A stretch of DNA of 64,000 nucleotides from Chitiniphilus purpureus (GTDB lineage Bacteria; Pseudomonadota; Gammaproteobacteria; Burkholderiales; Chitinibacteraceae): NCBI RefSeq assembly GCF_025642115.1, contig NZ_CP106753.1, positions 558,001 through 622,000 on the forward strand, given 5' to 3'. Below are positions 1 through 9,320 of the stretch, piece by piece. The number at the start of each line of letters is the position of its first letter. Position 1 is the stretch's first letter. The notes beneath the pieces were generated by a model. It was not told where the DNA came from. It made no database searches and was given only the letters and a program-made list of their open reading frames with translations. A program made the position numbers and the translations under genes.

Positions 1-1
1 C

Positions 2-952
2 TATTTCCTGGTCGACATGGAAGTGCCCTCCGCCTACGTGCGCTTCCTGCAAAAGCTGCTGCCGCAGGTCTCGCGTGCCGAGCTGTACACGATGCTGGGG
101 CTGGGCAAGCAGGGCAAGACCATGTTCTACCGCGAGCTGTTCCACCACCTGCGCCACAGCAGCGACCGCTTCGTGTTCGCACCGGGGATCAAGGGCATGG
201 TGATGGTGGTGTTCACGCTGCCGTCGTTTCCGTTCGTGTTCAAGGTGATCAAGGATGTGATCCCGCCGCCCAAGGAGGTCGACCGCCAGACCGTGTGCGC
301 CAAGTACCTCCTGGTCAAGCAGCATGACCGGGTCGGGCGCATGGCCGATTCGCTGGAGTTCTCGGACGTGGCACTGCCGCGCCGGCGCTTCGATCCGGCC
401 GTGATCGAGGAGCTGCGCACGCTGGCGCCGTCGATGGTGGAGGAGGACGGCGACAGCGTGGTGATCCGGCATCTGTACATCGAGCGGCGCATGATGCCGC
501 TCAACCTGCTGCTCGATAGCGGTGTGCCCGAGGTGGTGGACAGCGTGGTGCGCGACTATGGCAACGCGCTGCGCGAGCTGGCGATCGCCAACATCTTTCC
601 GGGTGACATGCTGTTCAAGAACTTCGGCATCACCCGGGCCGGGCGGGTGGTGTTCTACGACTACGACGAGATCGAGTACATGACCGACTGCGATTTCCGG
701 CGTATCCCGCCGCCGCTGGCGCCCGAATACGAGCTGTCGGGCGAGCCGTGGTTCGCCGGGCACAGGAACGAGGTCTATCCCGAGGAGTTCGGCACCTTCC
801 TGCTGACCCGGCCGCAGATCCGCGAGGCGTTCATGAAATACCACGCCGACCTCCTGCAGCCCGAGTTCTGGCAACGCACCAAGGCACGTATCGAGGCCGG
901 CATCGTCGAGGATTTCTTTCCCTATCCGGCGTCGCTGCGCTTCGCGCAATAG
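2..952 (+). CDS. aceK: Isocitrate dehydrogenase kinase/phosphatase, C-terminal part (5' end outside window)
   Basis: The reading frame is already open at base 2 ([13 protein letters not shown]...), so the gene starts upstream; about 316 C-terminal residues are present, against roughly 580-600 for the whole family. AceK phosphorylates and dephosphorylates isocitrate dehydrogenase to divide carbon between the TCA cycle and the glyoxylate shunt. The visible part carries the kinase core: the ATP-loop region [20 protein letters not shown], the [11 protein letters not shown] segment, and the catalytic/metal segment with [20 protein letters not shown]. An internal ATG at base 17 is only a methionine inside the family-conserved stretch. 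No aceA or aceB is seen on the downstream side. Identification rests on conserved family motifs and is secure. Confidence 0.95.
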   Translation, partial: YFLVDMEVPSAYVRFLQKLLPQVSRAELYTMLGLGKQGKTMFYRELFHHLRHSSDRFVFAPGIKGMVMVVFTLPSFPFVFKVIKDVIPPPKEVDRQTVCAKYLLVKQHDRVGRMADSLEFSDVALPRRRFDPAVIEELRTLAPSMVEEDGDSVVIRHLYIERRMMPLNLLLDSGVPEVVDSVVRDYGNALRELAIANIFPGDMLFKNFGITRAGRVVFYDYDEIEYMTDCDFRRIPPPLAPEYELSGEPWFAGHRNEVYPEEFGTFLLTRPQIREAFMKYHADLLQPEFWQRTKARIEAGIVEDFFPYPASLRFAQ

Positions 953-1062
953 CCGGCCGGGATCGAACCCGGCTTGCGTCGGCACAGGAGCACGCACCGT
1001 CGCGGTGTCGCCGTGGCCGTCATCCCGCTACCCTGCGCATATCGGGACGACGGGAAAGCAAT

Positions 1063-1917
1063 ATGTGGCAGGAGATCGCCGCGGCCGTCTCGGCCGCGCT
1101 CGGGCAGTCGCTGATGTTGGCAGCGCCGCGTGCCGTCGGTGGCGGCAGCATCAACCGGGCCTGCCGGGTGGACAGCGCGGCCGGGCCGTTCTTCGTCAAG
1201 CTCAACAGCGCCGACCGGACGGCGATGTTCGAGGCCGAGGCAGCGGGCCTTGCCACCCTCGCGCCCTATCTGCGGGTGCCACGTCCGATCGCGCAGGGCG
1301 TGGCCGGCGGGCAGGCGTTCCTGGTGCTCGAATGGCTGCCGCTGGTGCCTGGCGGCGACGAGGCAGCGTTGGGCGAGGCGCTGGCGCGGCTGCATCGCGC
1401 AGCGCATGCGCAATTCGGCTGGCTGCGCGACAACACCATCGGCAGCACGCCACAGCACAACGATTGGTCGTCGGACTGGGTGGCGTTCTGGCGCGAGCGG
1501 CGCCTGGGCGTGCAGCTGCAACTGGCCGCGCGGCGCGGGCGGCGCTTTCGCGAGGCCGAGGCGCTGCTGGCGGCGCTGCCGGCATTTTTCACCAGCCATC
1601 AGCCCGTACCATCGCTCTTGCACGGGGATTTGTGGTCGGGTAACGTCGGCTTCCTCGCTGCCGATGCGCCGGTGCTGTTCGATCCGGCCTGCTACTACGG
1701 CGACCGCGAGGTGGACCTGGCGATGACCGAGCTTTTCGGCGGCTTCGGCCACCGCTTCTATGACGCCTACCGTGCGGCCTGGCCCCTGGATGCCGGCTAC
1801 CCGGTGCGGCGCGACCTGTACAACCTCTATCACGTGCTCAATCACTTCAACCTCTTCGGCGGCGGTTATGCCGACGAGGCCGGGCGCCTGATGCGGCGCC
1901 TCCTGAGTGCTGTGTGA
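1063..1917 (+). CDS. Fructosamine kinase family protein (YniA-like)
   Basis: A 284-residue protein with the aminoglycoside-phosphotransferase/fructosamine-kinase fold. An N-terminal glycine-rich nucleotide loop (VGGGSINRACRV) is followed by FFVKLNS with the ATP-binding Lys, the catalytic loop HGDLWSGN near residue 187, and the metal-binding segment FDPACYYGDREVDLAM near residue 206. That combination is typical of the fructosamine/ketosamine-3-kinase family, which phosphorylates sugar-protein adducts so that they break down; the physiological substrate of bacterial members is mostly unknown. The ATG at 1063 was chosen because it gives the family's usual N-terminus; the same frame is open further upstream only because of high GC. 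Probably a separate unit from aceK (110 bp gap). Confidence 0.88.
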   Translation: MWQEIAAAVSAALGQSLMLAAPRAVGGGSINRACRVDSAAGPFFVKLNSADRTAMFEAEAAGLATLAPYLRVPRPIAQGVAGGQAFLVLEWLPLVPGGDEAALGEALARLHRAAHAQFGWLRDNTIGSTPQHNDWSSDWVAFWRERRLGVQLQLAARRGRRFREAEALLAALPAFFTSHQPVPSLLHGDLWSGNVGFLAADAPVLFDPACYYGDREVDLAMTELFGGFGHRFYDAYRAAWPLDAGYPVRRDLYNLYHVLNHFNLFGGGYADEAGRLMRRLLSAV

Positions 1918-1934
1918 GTGAATGAAGGAGCGTG

Positions 1935-4013
1935 ATGCAGGCCATCCTGCATGAGATGACGACCGCGGCGGACGCCGAACTGATCGGGTTGCTGGCCGCG
2001 CTGATCCGCCAGCTGCGCCCGGCGCGCGCGCGCGACGGGCGTGCCGCGATCAACGGCGTGCAGGCGCTGTGCTACCTGCTGGAGCTGCACCCGGAATACC
2101 GCCAGGCGCTGCGCCGCGCCTTGCTGCACCTGATCTCCAGCTGCCGGCAGGTGCCGCTCTATACCGAGACCGGCATCCTGTCCAACGAGACATTCTTTGC
2201 CACGCTGCGCCGCCGTATCGGTGAGCGGCTGCTGCCGCCGGTGCCCGACCCGCAGTCGCTCAAGGACCGCTTCGGCGAGATCTTCAGCGCGCCGGACGAC
2301 CACGAATGGCTGGCGGCGGTACCGCGTGAACACTGGTACGAACTGGGCCGCGCGCTGCACTTCGACGAAGAGCGCGACCGGGACAGCATCGCCCGCACCC
2401 GGCTGCAGATGCTGGAGGCGATCCAGATCCTGTCGTGCCGCCTTGCTGCGATCGGCCTGGAGCCGGAGATCGTGCGCAACTGCCCGGAGGTGCAGCGCTT
2501 CGAATCGCCGTTCGTGCACCAGAACATCGAAACCCTGGCGTACATCGAGCGCTATCGCGCGGCGATGATCGACGCCACCTTGCCCAAGGACGACGATGCG
2601 CAGATCCTGGTGCTGCTGGACCAGTGCGAGGCGCAGATCGCCAAGGTACGCAGGAGCGCGGCGCGCCAGGGGGTGTCGGTCAGCCTCACCTATCTGCTGA
2701 TCCGCATCCGCCAGCATATCGAGCGCATCAAGCTGCTGCTCGACCTGATCGACCCGGACGGTGACCGTGAAGCGCACGCCGAGCGCCTGCTGACGGTGAT
2801 GATCGAGCTGGTACGTGCCGAGAACCGAAAACACCGCATCCGTGACGTGTTCTCGGAGAACACCGAACTGCTGGCGCTGCAGGTGACCGACCACGCCAGC
2901 CGCACCGGCGAGCACTACATTGCCGAAAGCCGGCGTGAATGGGTGGCGATGTTCAAGTCGGCCGCAGGCGCCGGCTTCATCGTCGGCTTCATGTCGCTGT
3001 TCAAGCTGCTGACCGGCAAGGCCCACCTGCCGTTGCTGCTCGAGGCGCTGGCATTCGGGCTCAACTACGCGCTCGGCTTCATGCTGATCCACATGCTGCA
3101 TTTCACCATCGCCACCAAGCAGCCGGCGATGACGGCGGCCAAGATCGCCGCCTCGATCCACCAGCAGAGCGCCCAGGGCGGTAGGAGGCAGCTGGACCTG
3201 GACGAGCTGGCGCTGCTGATCGTGAAGGTGATCCGCACCCAGTTCATCGCCATCCTGGGCAACGTGCTTATCGTGATGCCGTTCGCACTGGGCATCGCAC
3301 TGGCGTGGAAGACGCTGCTGGGCGTGCCGGTGGTGGATGCGGCCAAGGCGCAGCGCCTGTTGCACGATTTGTCACCGATCGCGAGCCTGGCGCTGTTCCA
3401 TGCCGGCATTGCCGGCGTGTGCCTGTTCCTCGCCGGGTTGATCTCGGGCTACTACGACAACAAGTCCATCTACAACAAGATCCCCGACCGCGTCGCCGCG
3501 CTGCCCTGGCTCAACCGGCTCATCGGCGAGCGCCGCACCCGCCGGCTGGCCGGCTATATCGAGCACAACCTGGGGGCGCTGGCCGGCAACTTCTATTTCG
3601 GCATGATGCTGGGCACTATCGGTACCATCGGCGTGCTGGTGGGGCTGCCGGTCGATATCCGCCATATCACCTTCTCGTCGGCCTACCTGTCGTATGCGGC
3701 GGTGTCGTTCGATTTCCAGCTGGATCCCGGCGTGGTGCTGATCTCGCTGGCCGGCATCGCGCTGATCGGGCTGACCAATCTTGCCGTCAGCTTTGGATTG
3801 GCGCTGTGGGTGGCGTTGCGCTCGCGCAAGCTCAATTTCCGCGCCACGCGCCCGCTGCTGGGCAAGCTGGTCCGGCATTTCCTGACCCGGCCGGGCGATT
3901 TCCTGCTGCCGCCGCGCGCCGAGGCGCCGTTGCCCGAGCCCGTCGCGCCGGCCGAGGCACCGCCGGACAACCTGGAGACCGTGCGTGACTGGATACGACG
4001 ACGTCGTCGATAA
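1935..4013 (+). CDS. Polytopic membrane protein of the 'site-specific recombinase' family (COG4389/Gcr-like)
   Basis: A 692-residue protein. The N-terminal half (to about residue 330) is a soluble helical region with charged coiled-coil-like stretches. The rest has about six or seven hydrophobic membrane segments, among them AGAGFIVGFMSLFKLL, FIAILGNVLIVMPFALGIAL, LALFHAGIAGVCLFLAGLIS, NFYFGMMLGTIGTIGVLVGL and LISLAGIALIGLTNLAVSFG. Homologues in Neisseria and other betaproteobacteria are annotated as site-specific recombinase (Gcr), but no serine- or tyrosine-recombinase motif is visible; a membrane function is much more likely. The ATG at 1935 is used because AAGGAG lies 4 nt before it; a GTG at 1932 directly precedes it. 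The 3' end overlaps the start of the next gene by 29 nt, suggesting co-translation. Confidence 0.82.
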   Translation: MQAILHEMTTAADAELIGLLAALIRQLRPARARDGRAAINGVQALCYLLELHPEYRQALRRALLHLISSCRQVPLYTETGILSNETFFATLRRRIGERLLPPVPDPQSLKDRFGEIFSAPDDHEWLAAVPREHWYELGRALHFDEERDRDSIARTRLQMLEAIQILSCRLAAIGLEPEIVRNCPEVQRFESPFVHQNIETLAYIERYRAAMIDATLPKDDDAQILVLLDQCEAQIAKVRRSAARQGVSVSLTYLLIRIRQHIERIKLLLDLIDPDGDREAHAERLLTVMIELVRAENRKHRIRDVFSENTELLALQVTDHASRTGEHYIAESRREWVAMFKSAAGAGFIVGFMSLFKLLTGKAHLPLLLEALAFGLNYALGFMLIHMLHFTIATKQPAMTAAKIAASIHQQSAQGGRRQLDLDELALLIVKVIRTQFIAILGNVLIVMPFALGIALAWKTLLGVPVVDAAKAQRLLHDLSPIASLALFHAGIAGVCLFLAGLISGYYDNKSIYNKIPDRVAALPWLNRLIGERRTRRLAGYIEHNLGALAGNFYFGMMLGTIGTIGVLVGLPVDIRHITFSSAYLSYAAVSFDFQLDPGVVLISLAGIALIGLTNLAVSFGLALWVALRSRKLNFRATRPLLGKLVRHFLTRPGDFLLPPRAEAPLPEPVAPAEAPPDNLETVRDWIRRRRR

Positions 4014-4581
4014 GCTGGCCCGCGCCGGCTGGGCGGTGCAGCCGGGTTTTCTGTCGACCGCTGAGACCGCGGCGCTGGCGGCCTGCGCCCAGGCCCGCGC
4101 GCCCCGCTTCCAGCGTGCCGGGGTGGGGCGGGCGGACGGCCACACCGTGGATGCCGCCATCCGTGGCGACAGCGTGCTGTGGCTGGACGAGGGCGACCCG
4201 GCGCTGCAGCCGGTGATGGCGCGGCTGGAGGCGCTGCGCCAGACGCTGAATCGTGAATTGTTCCTGGGCCTGGCGCACCTGGAGTGCCATTTCGCCACCT
4301 ATCCGCCTGGAGCCCGCTATCAGCGCCACCTGGACCAGCACCGCGGCCAGGACACGCGGGCCATCACGCTGGTGTTGTACCTGAACCCGGACGACTGGCG
4401 GGCGGAACATGGCGGGCAGTTGCGGCTCTATACCGCAGATGAGCGGTTCGAGGACGTGCAGCCCACCGGTGGCACGCTGGTGCTGTTCCGCTCCGAACGG
4501 TTCGAACACGAGGTCCTGCCGGCGCTGCGCGAGCGGCGCTCGCTCACCGGCTGGTTCCGGCGCCGCGAGGCGGGGCTGTGA
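3985..4581 (+). CDS. 2OG-Fe(II) oxygenase (prolyl 4-hydroxylase-like)
   Basis: A 198-residue protein with the double-stranded beta-helix iron/2-oxoglutarate signature: His115 and Asp117 in RHLDQH, the distal His175 in RFEHEV, and the 2-oxoglutarate-binding Arg185 in RRSLTGWF. The family hydroxylates an amino-acid side chain or other substrate with O2, Fe(II) and 2-oxoglutarate; the length and the GGQLRLY strand resemble SM-20/P4Hc-type bacterial proteins. Translation starts at a GTG that overlaps the last 29 nt of the preceding membrane-protein gene, so the pair is probably translationally coupled. The substrate cannot be told from the sequence. Confidence 0.85.
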   Translation: MTGYDDVVDKLARAGWAVQPGFLSTAETAALAACAQARAPRFQRAGVGRADGHTVDAAIRGDSVLWLDEGDPALQPVMARLEALRQTLNRELFLGLAHLECHFATYPPGARYQRHLDQHRGQDTRAITLVLYLNPDDWRAEHGGQLRLYTADERFEDVQPTGGTLVLFRSERFEHEVLPALRERRSLTGWFRRREAGL

Positions 4582-4648
4582 GATCGCCCACCGTGCCACG
4601 CCGACCGCCCATCCTAGAATGCGTGGTCCAGACAGAGAGAGCATCGCC

Positions 4649-5170
4649 ATGAATATCCGTAATCTATTGACCGTGGCCGTCACCGGCACCGCCCTGCTGC
4701 TGGGGGGCTGCGCCACCAGCGATTCGGCCAACGTCTACAAGCGCAGCCAGATGCGGAATGCCGCCACGGTGCAGTCCGGCGTCGTCGAACAGGTGCGCGA
4801 AGTCAGGATGGAGGATTCGACCGGCATCGGCGCGGTCGCCGGCGGGGTGATCGGCGGCGTGGCCGCCGGACGCAACATCGGTGGCGGTTCCGGGCGCGTG
4901 GTCAGCGGTGTCATCGGCACCATCGTCGGCGGTCTGATCGGGAATCGGCTCGAAGAGCAGTTGACGAGCAAGGACGCGCTGGAAGTGACCGTGCTGTTGG
5001 ACAACGGCCAGCGCCTGGTGGTGGTGCAGGAGGCCGATCAGCCGTTGGCGCCGGAACAGCGCGTCAACGTGCTGTCCGACGGCCAGAACACCCGGGTGGT
5101 GCCAAGCAACGATCCGCCCCCCGGTTCCCGGCCTTCGCGTGGCGCCAGCCCAGCAGCGCTGACGCTGTAA
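4649..5170 (+). CDS. Glycine-zipper outer-membrane lipoprotein (SlyB/Pcp family)
   Basis: A 173-residue lipoprotein: signal peptide ending in the lipobox LLGGC (lipidated Cys about residue 21), a short linker, then a glycine-zipper hairpin (GIGAVAGGVIGGVAAG and GVIGTIVGGLIGNRLEEQ), and a C-terminal beta-rich domain (DALEVTVLLDNGQRLVVVQE). This is the arrangement of SlyB/Pcp (17 kDa antigen-like) proteins, which sit in the outer membrane and help envelope integrity. A -10-like TAGAAT lies about 30 bp before the start, and a strong terminator follows the gene, so it is probably a single-gene transcript. The Pro/Ser-rich last 25 residues look disordered. Confidence 0.88.
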   Translation: MNIRNLLTVAVTGTALLLGGCATSDSANVYKRSQMRNAATVQSGVVEQVREVRMEDSTGIGAVAGGVIGGVAAGRNIGGGSGRVVSGVIGTIVGGLIGNRLEEQLTSKDALEVTVLLDNGQRLVVVQEADQPLAPEQRVNVLSDGQNTRVVPSNDPPPGSRPSRGASPAALTL

Positions 5171-5192
5171 TCCTTCCTCTGCGCCACCCGAC

Positions 5193-5217
5193 ACGGGCAG
5201 CTTCGGCTGCCCGTTTT
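5193..5217 (+). terminator. Rho-independent terminator after the SlyB-like gene
   Basis: ACGGGCAGC - TTCG - GCTGCCCGT forms a perfect 9-bp stem with a stable UUCG-type tetraloop, followed by T residues. It lies 22 bp after the stop codon of the lipoprotein gene. Confidence 0.88.
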
Positions 5218-5224
5218 GCTGACT

Positions 5225-5332
5225 GCTGCGGGTTTATATCCGTGGACGATTTGTTATTAGCTCGATAGTCTAAATTTTTATAAACGCTATAGGCATAATC
5301 CTCCTTTGTTGCCCAATCGACCCGTGATGATC
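5225..5332 (+). promoter_or_regulatory. A+T-rich promoter region of the sulfate importer operon
   Basis: After the terminator the sequence becomes markedly A+T-rich (about 5232-5300), in contrast to the rest of the window, just before sbp. A -10-like CATAAT sits at 5294-5299; no good -35 hexamer lies 17 bp upstream, which fits an activator-dependent promoter. CysB is the usual activator of sulfate transport operons, but no CysB site can be named with certainty here. Confidence 0.45.
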
Positions 5333-6337
5333 ATGAACCGACGCCTTCGCCTGCTGGCCGCCGTGCTGGCCCTGTCCAGTGCTTCCGCCCTTGCCGATGT
5401 GACGCTGCTCAACGTCTCGTACGACGTGATGCGCGACTTCTACAAGGATTACAACCCAGTCTTCGCCAAGCATTACGAGGCCAAGTTCAAGGACAAGGTC
5501 ACCGTGCAGCAATCGCACGGCGGCTCCTCCAAGCAGGCGCGCTCGGTGATCGACGGCCTGGAGGCGGACGTGGTGACCATGAACCAGTCCACCGACATCG
5601 ATGCCATCGTCGAGAAGGGCAGGCAGATCAGCCCGGGTTGGGACAAGGCGCTGCCCAATGGCGCGTCGCCATTCTCGTCGTTGCAGGTGCTGATCGTGCG
5701 CAAGGGCAATCCCAAAGGCATCCGCGACTGGAACGACCTTGCCAAGCCGGGGGTGCAGGTGGTGGTGCCCAACCCCAAGACCTCGGGCAACGGCCGTTAC
5801 ACCTACCTTGCGGCCTGGGGCTACGCGCTGCGCCAGCCGGGCGGCAATGACGCCAAGGCGCGCGCCTTCGTCGCCGGCCTGTTCAAGAATGTGCCGGTGC
5901 TCGATGCCGGCGGGCGCGCCGCCACCACCACCTTCATGCAGCGCCAGATCGGCGATGTGCTGGTCACCTTCGAAAACGAAGCCGAGATGATCGCGCGCGA
6001 ATTCGGCCGCGGTGGCTTCGAAGTGGTCTACCCCTCGGTGTCGATCGATGCCGACCTGCCGGTGGCGGTGGTGGACAAGGTGGTCGACAAGAAGGGCACG
6101 CGCCGTGCAGCCGAGGAATACCTCAAGTACCTGTGGAGCCCGGAAGGGCAGACCATTGCCGCGCAGAACTACCTGCGTCCGCGCGACGCCACCGTGGCCG
6201 CCCGCTTCGCCAAGCAGTTCCCGGCGATCAAGCTCTTCACCGTCGATGCCTTCGGCGGCTGGCCCAAGGCGCAGAAGACCCACTTCGACGACGGCGGCCT
6301 GTATGACCAGATCTCCGCCGGCAACCTCAGGAAATAG
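5333..6337 (+). CDS. sbp: Periplasmic sulfate-binding protein of the sulfate ABC importer
   Basis: A 334-residue secreted protein. The signal peptide MNRRLRLLAAVLALSSASALA is followed by the mature start DVTLLNVSYDVMRDFYKDYN, which is characteristic of Sbp/CysP. Other family marks are QQSHGGSSKQARSVIDGLEA, DVVTMNQSTDID, and VVVPNPKTSGNGRYTYLAAW. It captures sulfate (or thiosulfate) in the periplasm and hands it to CysTWA, encoded directly downstream. Among several in-frame starts (TTG 5306, GTG 5324, ATG 5327) the ATG at 5333 gives the most compact signal peptide; no clear Shine-Dalgarno decides it. CysP and Sbp cannot be separated reliably by eye. Confidence 0.93.
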   Translation: MNRRLRLLAAVLALSSASALADVTLLNVSYDVMRDFYKDYNPVFAKHYEAKFKDKVTVQQSHGGSSKQARSVIDGLEADVVTMNQSTDIDAIVEKGRQISPGWDKALPNGASPFSSLQVLIVRKGNPKGIRDWNDLAKPGVQVVVPNPKTSGNGRYTYLAAWGYALRQPGGNDAKARAFVAGLFKNVPVLDAGGRAATTTFMQRQIGDVLVTFENEAEMIAREFGRGGFEVVYPSVSIDADLPVAVVDKVVDKKGTRRAAEEYLKYLWSPEGQTIAAQNYLRPRDATVAARFAKQFPAIKLFTVDAFGGWPKAQKTHFDDGGLYDQISAGNLRK

Positions 6338-6487
6338 CGGGCGCGCCTGCTGACACCGCAGATACGGGACCACGGCATGGCGCCGTGACGGCGCGGCGCT
6401 TTCCGGCTGGATCGCCGCCGTCCGCCACGGTCCATGGACCGGGCCGGCGGGCTCGCGCTGTCGCGGCGCACTTCCCAGGAAAACAAC

Positions 6488-7318
6488 ATGGCATTCAAGC
6501 AACACAGTGTGCTGCCGGGCTTCGGGCTGTCGCTCGGCTATACGCTGCTCTATCTGTCATTGATCGTGCTGTTGCCGCTGTCGGCGCTGATCGTGAAGAC
6601 CACCGCGCTCGATGCGGCCGCGTTCTGGCAGGCGGTGACCGAGCCGCGTGTGCTGGCGAGCTACCGCGTCACCTTCGGTGCCTCGCTGATCGCGGCGCTG
6701 ATCAATCTGGTGTTCGGCCTCCTGATCGCCTGGGTGCTGGTGCGCTACCCGTTCCCCGGCAAGCGCCTGGTCGACGCGCTGGTGGACCTGCCGTTCGCGC
6801 TGCCGACCGCGGTGGCCGGCATCGCGCTCGCCACGCTGTATGCGCCCAACGGCTGGATCGGCCAGTACCTGGTGCCCTTCGACATCAAGGTGGCGTTCAC
6901 GCCGCTGGGCATCGTGTTCGCGCTCACCTTCATCACGCTGCCGTTCGTGGTGCGGACGGTGCAGCCGGTGCTGCAGGATCTGGAGAGCGAGCTGGAGGAG
7001 GCGGCGGCGAGCCTGGGGGCGACCCGGCTGCAGATCTTCACCAAGGTGATCCTGCCGACGCTGCTGCCGGCGTTGCTGACCGGGTTCGCGCTGGCATTCG
7101 CCCGCGCGGTGGGCGAATACGGGTCGGTGATCTTCATCGCCGGCAACATGCCGTTCGTATCGGAGATCACCCCGTTGATGATCATCTCGAAGCTGGAGCA
7201 GTACGACTACCTGGGTGCCACCGCGATTGCGGTGGTGATGCTGGCGGTGTCGTTCGTGCTGCTGCTGGTGATCAACGCCTTGCAGTGGTGGTCCGGCAGA
7301 CGTCTGGGAGGAAGATAG
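6488..7318 (+). CDS. cysT: Sulfate/thiosulfate ABC transporter permease CysT (CysU)
   Basis: A 276-residue polytopic inner-membrane protein with six hydrophobic segments and the ABC-permease EAA loop ([23 protein letters not shown]) that docks on CysA. It forms the translocation channel together with CysW. AGGA lies 7 nt upstream of the ATG at 6488. The 150-bp gap after sbp contains palindromes (CACGGC...GCCGTG near 6371 and CGGTCCATGGACCG at 6428-6441), which could act as an mRNA-stabilising or differential-expression element. The stop codon is 1 nt from the cysW start. Confidence 0.95.
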   Translation: MAFKQHSVLPGFGLSLGYTLLYLSLIVLLPLSALIVKTTALDAAAFWQAVTEPRVLASYRVTFGASLIAALINLVFGLLIAWVLVRYPFPGKRLVDALVDLPFALPTAVAGIALATLYAPNGWIGQYLVPFDIKVAFTPLGIVFALTFITLPFVVRTVQPVLQDLESELEEAAASLGATRLQIFTKVILPTLLPALLTGFALAFARAVGEYGSVIFIAGNMPFVSEITPLMIISKLEQYDYLGATAIAVVMLAVSFVLLLVINALQWWSGRRLGGR

Positions 7319-7319
7319 G

Positions 7320-8201
7320 ATGGCCGTCATCGCCAACGCAAGCCAGCGCTCCATCGTCGTCACCGAGTCGCGCCCGGTGCGCTACCTGCTGACCGGGATC
7401 GCGCTCACCTTCATCGCGCTGTTCCTGGTCGTGCCGCTGATCTCGGTGTTCGCCGAGGCGCTCAAGCAGGGCTGGGGGTTGTATCTGGCCGCGCTCACCG
7501 AGCCTGATGCGCTGTCGGCGATCAAGCTCACGTTGATCACCGCGCTGATCGCGGTGCCACTCAATCTGGTGTTCGGCGTGGCCGCCGCCTGGTCCATCGC
7601 CAAGTTCGAATTCCGCGGCAAGAGCTTCCTGATCACGCTGATCGATCTGCCGTTCTCGGTCTCGCCGGTGGTCGCCGGGCTGATCTACGTGCTGCTGTTC
7701 GGCGCGCAGGGCTGGTGGGGGCCGTGGTTGATGGAAAACGACATCAAGATCATCTTCGCCGTGCCCGGCATCGTGCTGGCCACCGTGTTCGTCACCTTCC
7801 CGTTCGTCGCGCGCGAGCTGATCCCGCTGATGCAGGCGCAAGGCACCGAGGAGGAGCAGGCGGCGCTGGTGCTGGGGGCCACCGGTTGGCAGACCTTCTG
7901 GCGCGTCACGCTGCCCAACATCAAATGGGGCCTGCTGTACGGCGTGATCCTGGCCAATGCCCGCGCCATGGGCGAATTCGGCGCGGTGTCGGTGGTGTCC
8001 GGCCATATCCGGGGCATGACCAACACCATCCCGCTGCATGTCGAGATTCTCTACAACGAATACAACTTCGTCGCCGCGTTTGCCTGCGCCTCGCTGCTGG
8101 CCTTGCTGGCGCTGGTGACACTGGCGGCCAAGAGCTACGTGGAATGGCGCAGCGCCAGGCTCGCCCGCGAGGACCAGCGCAACGCGCTGAGCGATGAATA
8201 A
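7320..8201 (+). CDS. cysW: Sulfate/thiosulfate ABC transporter permease CysW
   Basis: A 293-residue partner permease with about six membrane segments. The EAA loop reads [24 protein letters not shown], and the stretch [20 protein letters not shown] is well conserved in CysW. It pairs with CysT to make the sulfate channel. The start codon follows the cysT stop by a single base, and GGAGGAAG precedes it inside the end of cysT, so the two are translated together. Within the operon it is followed by cysA after a 36-bp gap. Confidence 0.95.
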   Translation: MAVIANASQRSIVVTESRPVRYLLTGIALTFIALFLVVPLISVFAEALKQGWGLYLAALTEPDALSAIKLTLITALIAVPLNLVFGVAAAWSIAKFEFRGKSFLITLIDLPFSVSPVVAGLIYVLLFGAQGWWGPWLMENDIKIIFAVPGIVLATVFVTFPFVARELIPLMQAQGTEEEQAALVLGATGWQTFWRVTLPNIKWGLLYGVILANARAMGEFGAVSVVSGHIRGMTNTIPLHVEILYNEYNFVAAFACASLLALLALVTLAAKSYVEWRSARLAREDQRNALSDE

Positions 8202-8237
8202 GGCGTCCGCCGCCGCGTACCGATACAGGACATCAGC

Positions 8238-9278
8238 ATGAGCATCGAAATCAAAGCGATCAGCAAACGCTTCGGCCCGTTCCAGGCGCTGAACGACATC
8301 AACCTCGATATCCGGAGCGGCGAGCTGCTGGCGCTGCTCGGCCCCTCAGGTTGCGGCAAGACCACGCTGCTGCGGGTGATCGCCGGGCTGGAGACGCCGG
8401 ACGAGGGCCAGATCCTGTTCCATGGCGAGGATGCGACCGACACCCATGTGCGCGAGCGGCAGGTTGGCTTCGTGTTCCAGCACTACGCGCTGTTCCGGCA
8501 TATGACGGTGTTCGAGAACGTGGCCTTCGGCCTGCGGGTGCGACCCAAGAAGACCCGGCCTTCCGAAGCGGCGATCAAGCACAAGGTGCATGAGCTGCTG
8601 CAGCTGGTGCAGCTCGATTGGCTGGCCGACCGCTATCCGGCGCAGCTCTCCGGCGGACAGCGCCAGCGTATCGCGCTGGCACGCGCGCTGGCGGTCGAGC
8701 CGCGGGTGCTGCTGCTGGACGAGCCGTTCGGCGCACTCGACACCAAGGTGCGCAAGGAGCTGCGCCGCTGGCTGCGCCGGCTGCACGACGAAATGCATAT
8801 CACCAGCGTGTTCGTCACCCACGACCAGGAAGAGGCGCTGGAGGTGGCCGATCGGGTGGTGGTGATGAACAAGGGCCGCATCGAGCAGTCCGGCACGCCC
8901 GAGCAGGTGTACGACGAGCCGGCCTCACCCTTCGTCTACCAGTTCCTCGGCGACGTGAACCTGTTCCATTCGCGGGTGCATGAGGGCTGGGCCGAAGTGG
9001 GCGGCACGCGCTTTGCCGCGCCGGATGCCTCGGACAAGGCGGTCATCTACGTGCGGCCGCATGAGATCGAACTGCAGCGCGAGGCGAGCGATGGCGCGCT
9101 CGCCGGCGTGATCAGCCATGTGCGCCTGCTGGGTGCCACCGTGCGGCTGGAAGTGAACGTGGCGCAGCGCGATGTGGTCGAGGTCGAGCTGACCCGCGAG
9201 CGCTACCAGCAGGGCGGCTGGGCCGCTGGGCAAGCCGTATGGCTCAGCCCGCGCGAGGCGCGCGTCTACGCCGGATGA
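8238..9278 (+). CDS. cysA: Sulfate/thiosulfate ABC transporter ATP-binding subunit CysA
   Basis: A 346-residue ATPase. Walker A is GPSGCGKTT (about residues 34-42), the signature is [15 protein letters not shown], Walker B is [12 protein letters not shown] and the switch is [13 protein letters not shown]-terminal TOBE-like regulatory domain (about residues 240-346; [11 protein letters not shown] and [12 protein letters not shown]) matches the CysA/PotA class. It hydrolyses ATP to drive sulfate import through CysT-CysW, and closes the sbp-cysT-cysW-cysA operon. No terminator is obvious in the 42 bp before the converging DUF1513 gene. Confidence 0.96.
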   Translation: MSIEIKAISKRFGPFQALNDINLDIRSGELLALLGPSGCGKTTLLRVIAGLETPDEGQILFHGEDATDTHVRERQVGFVFQHYALFRHMTVFENVAFGLRVRPKKTRPSEAAIKHKVHELLQLVQLDWLADRYPAQLSGGQRQRIALARALAVEPRVLLLDEPFGALDTKVRKELRRWLRRLHDEMHITSVFVTHDQEEALEVADRVVVMNKGRIEQSGTPEQVYDEPASPFVYQFLGDVNLFHSRVHEGWAEVGGTRFAAPDASDKAVIYVRPHEIELQREASDGALAGVISHVRLLGATVRLEVNVAQRDVVEVELTRERYQQGGWAAGQAVWLSPREARVYAG

Positions 9279-9320
9279 GGCTGGCCCGCCGACGGCTTGC
9301 GCGGCCTGCTCGGCATGGGG

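Noticed and set aside
6360..6445. Terminator or riboswitch between sbp and cysT
   Set aside because: Palindromes are present but without a T run or recognisable riboswitch core; better viewed as possible mRNA-stability elements.
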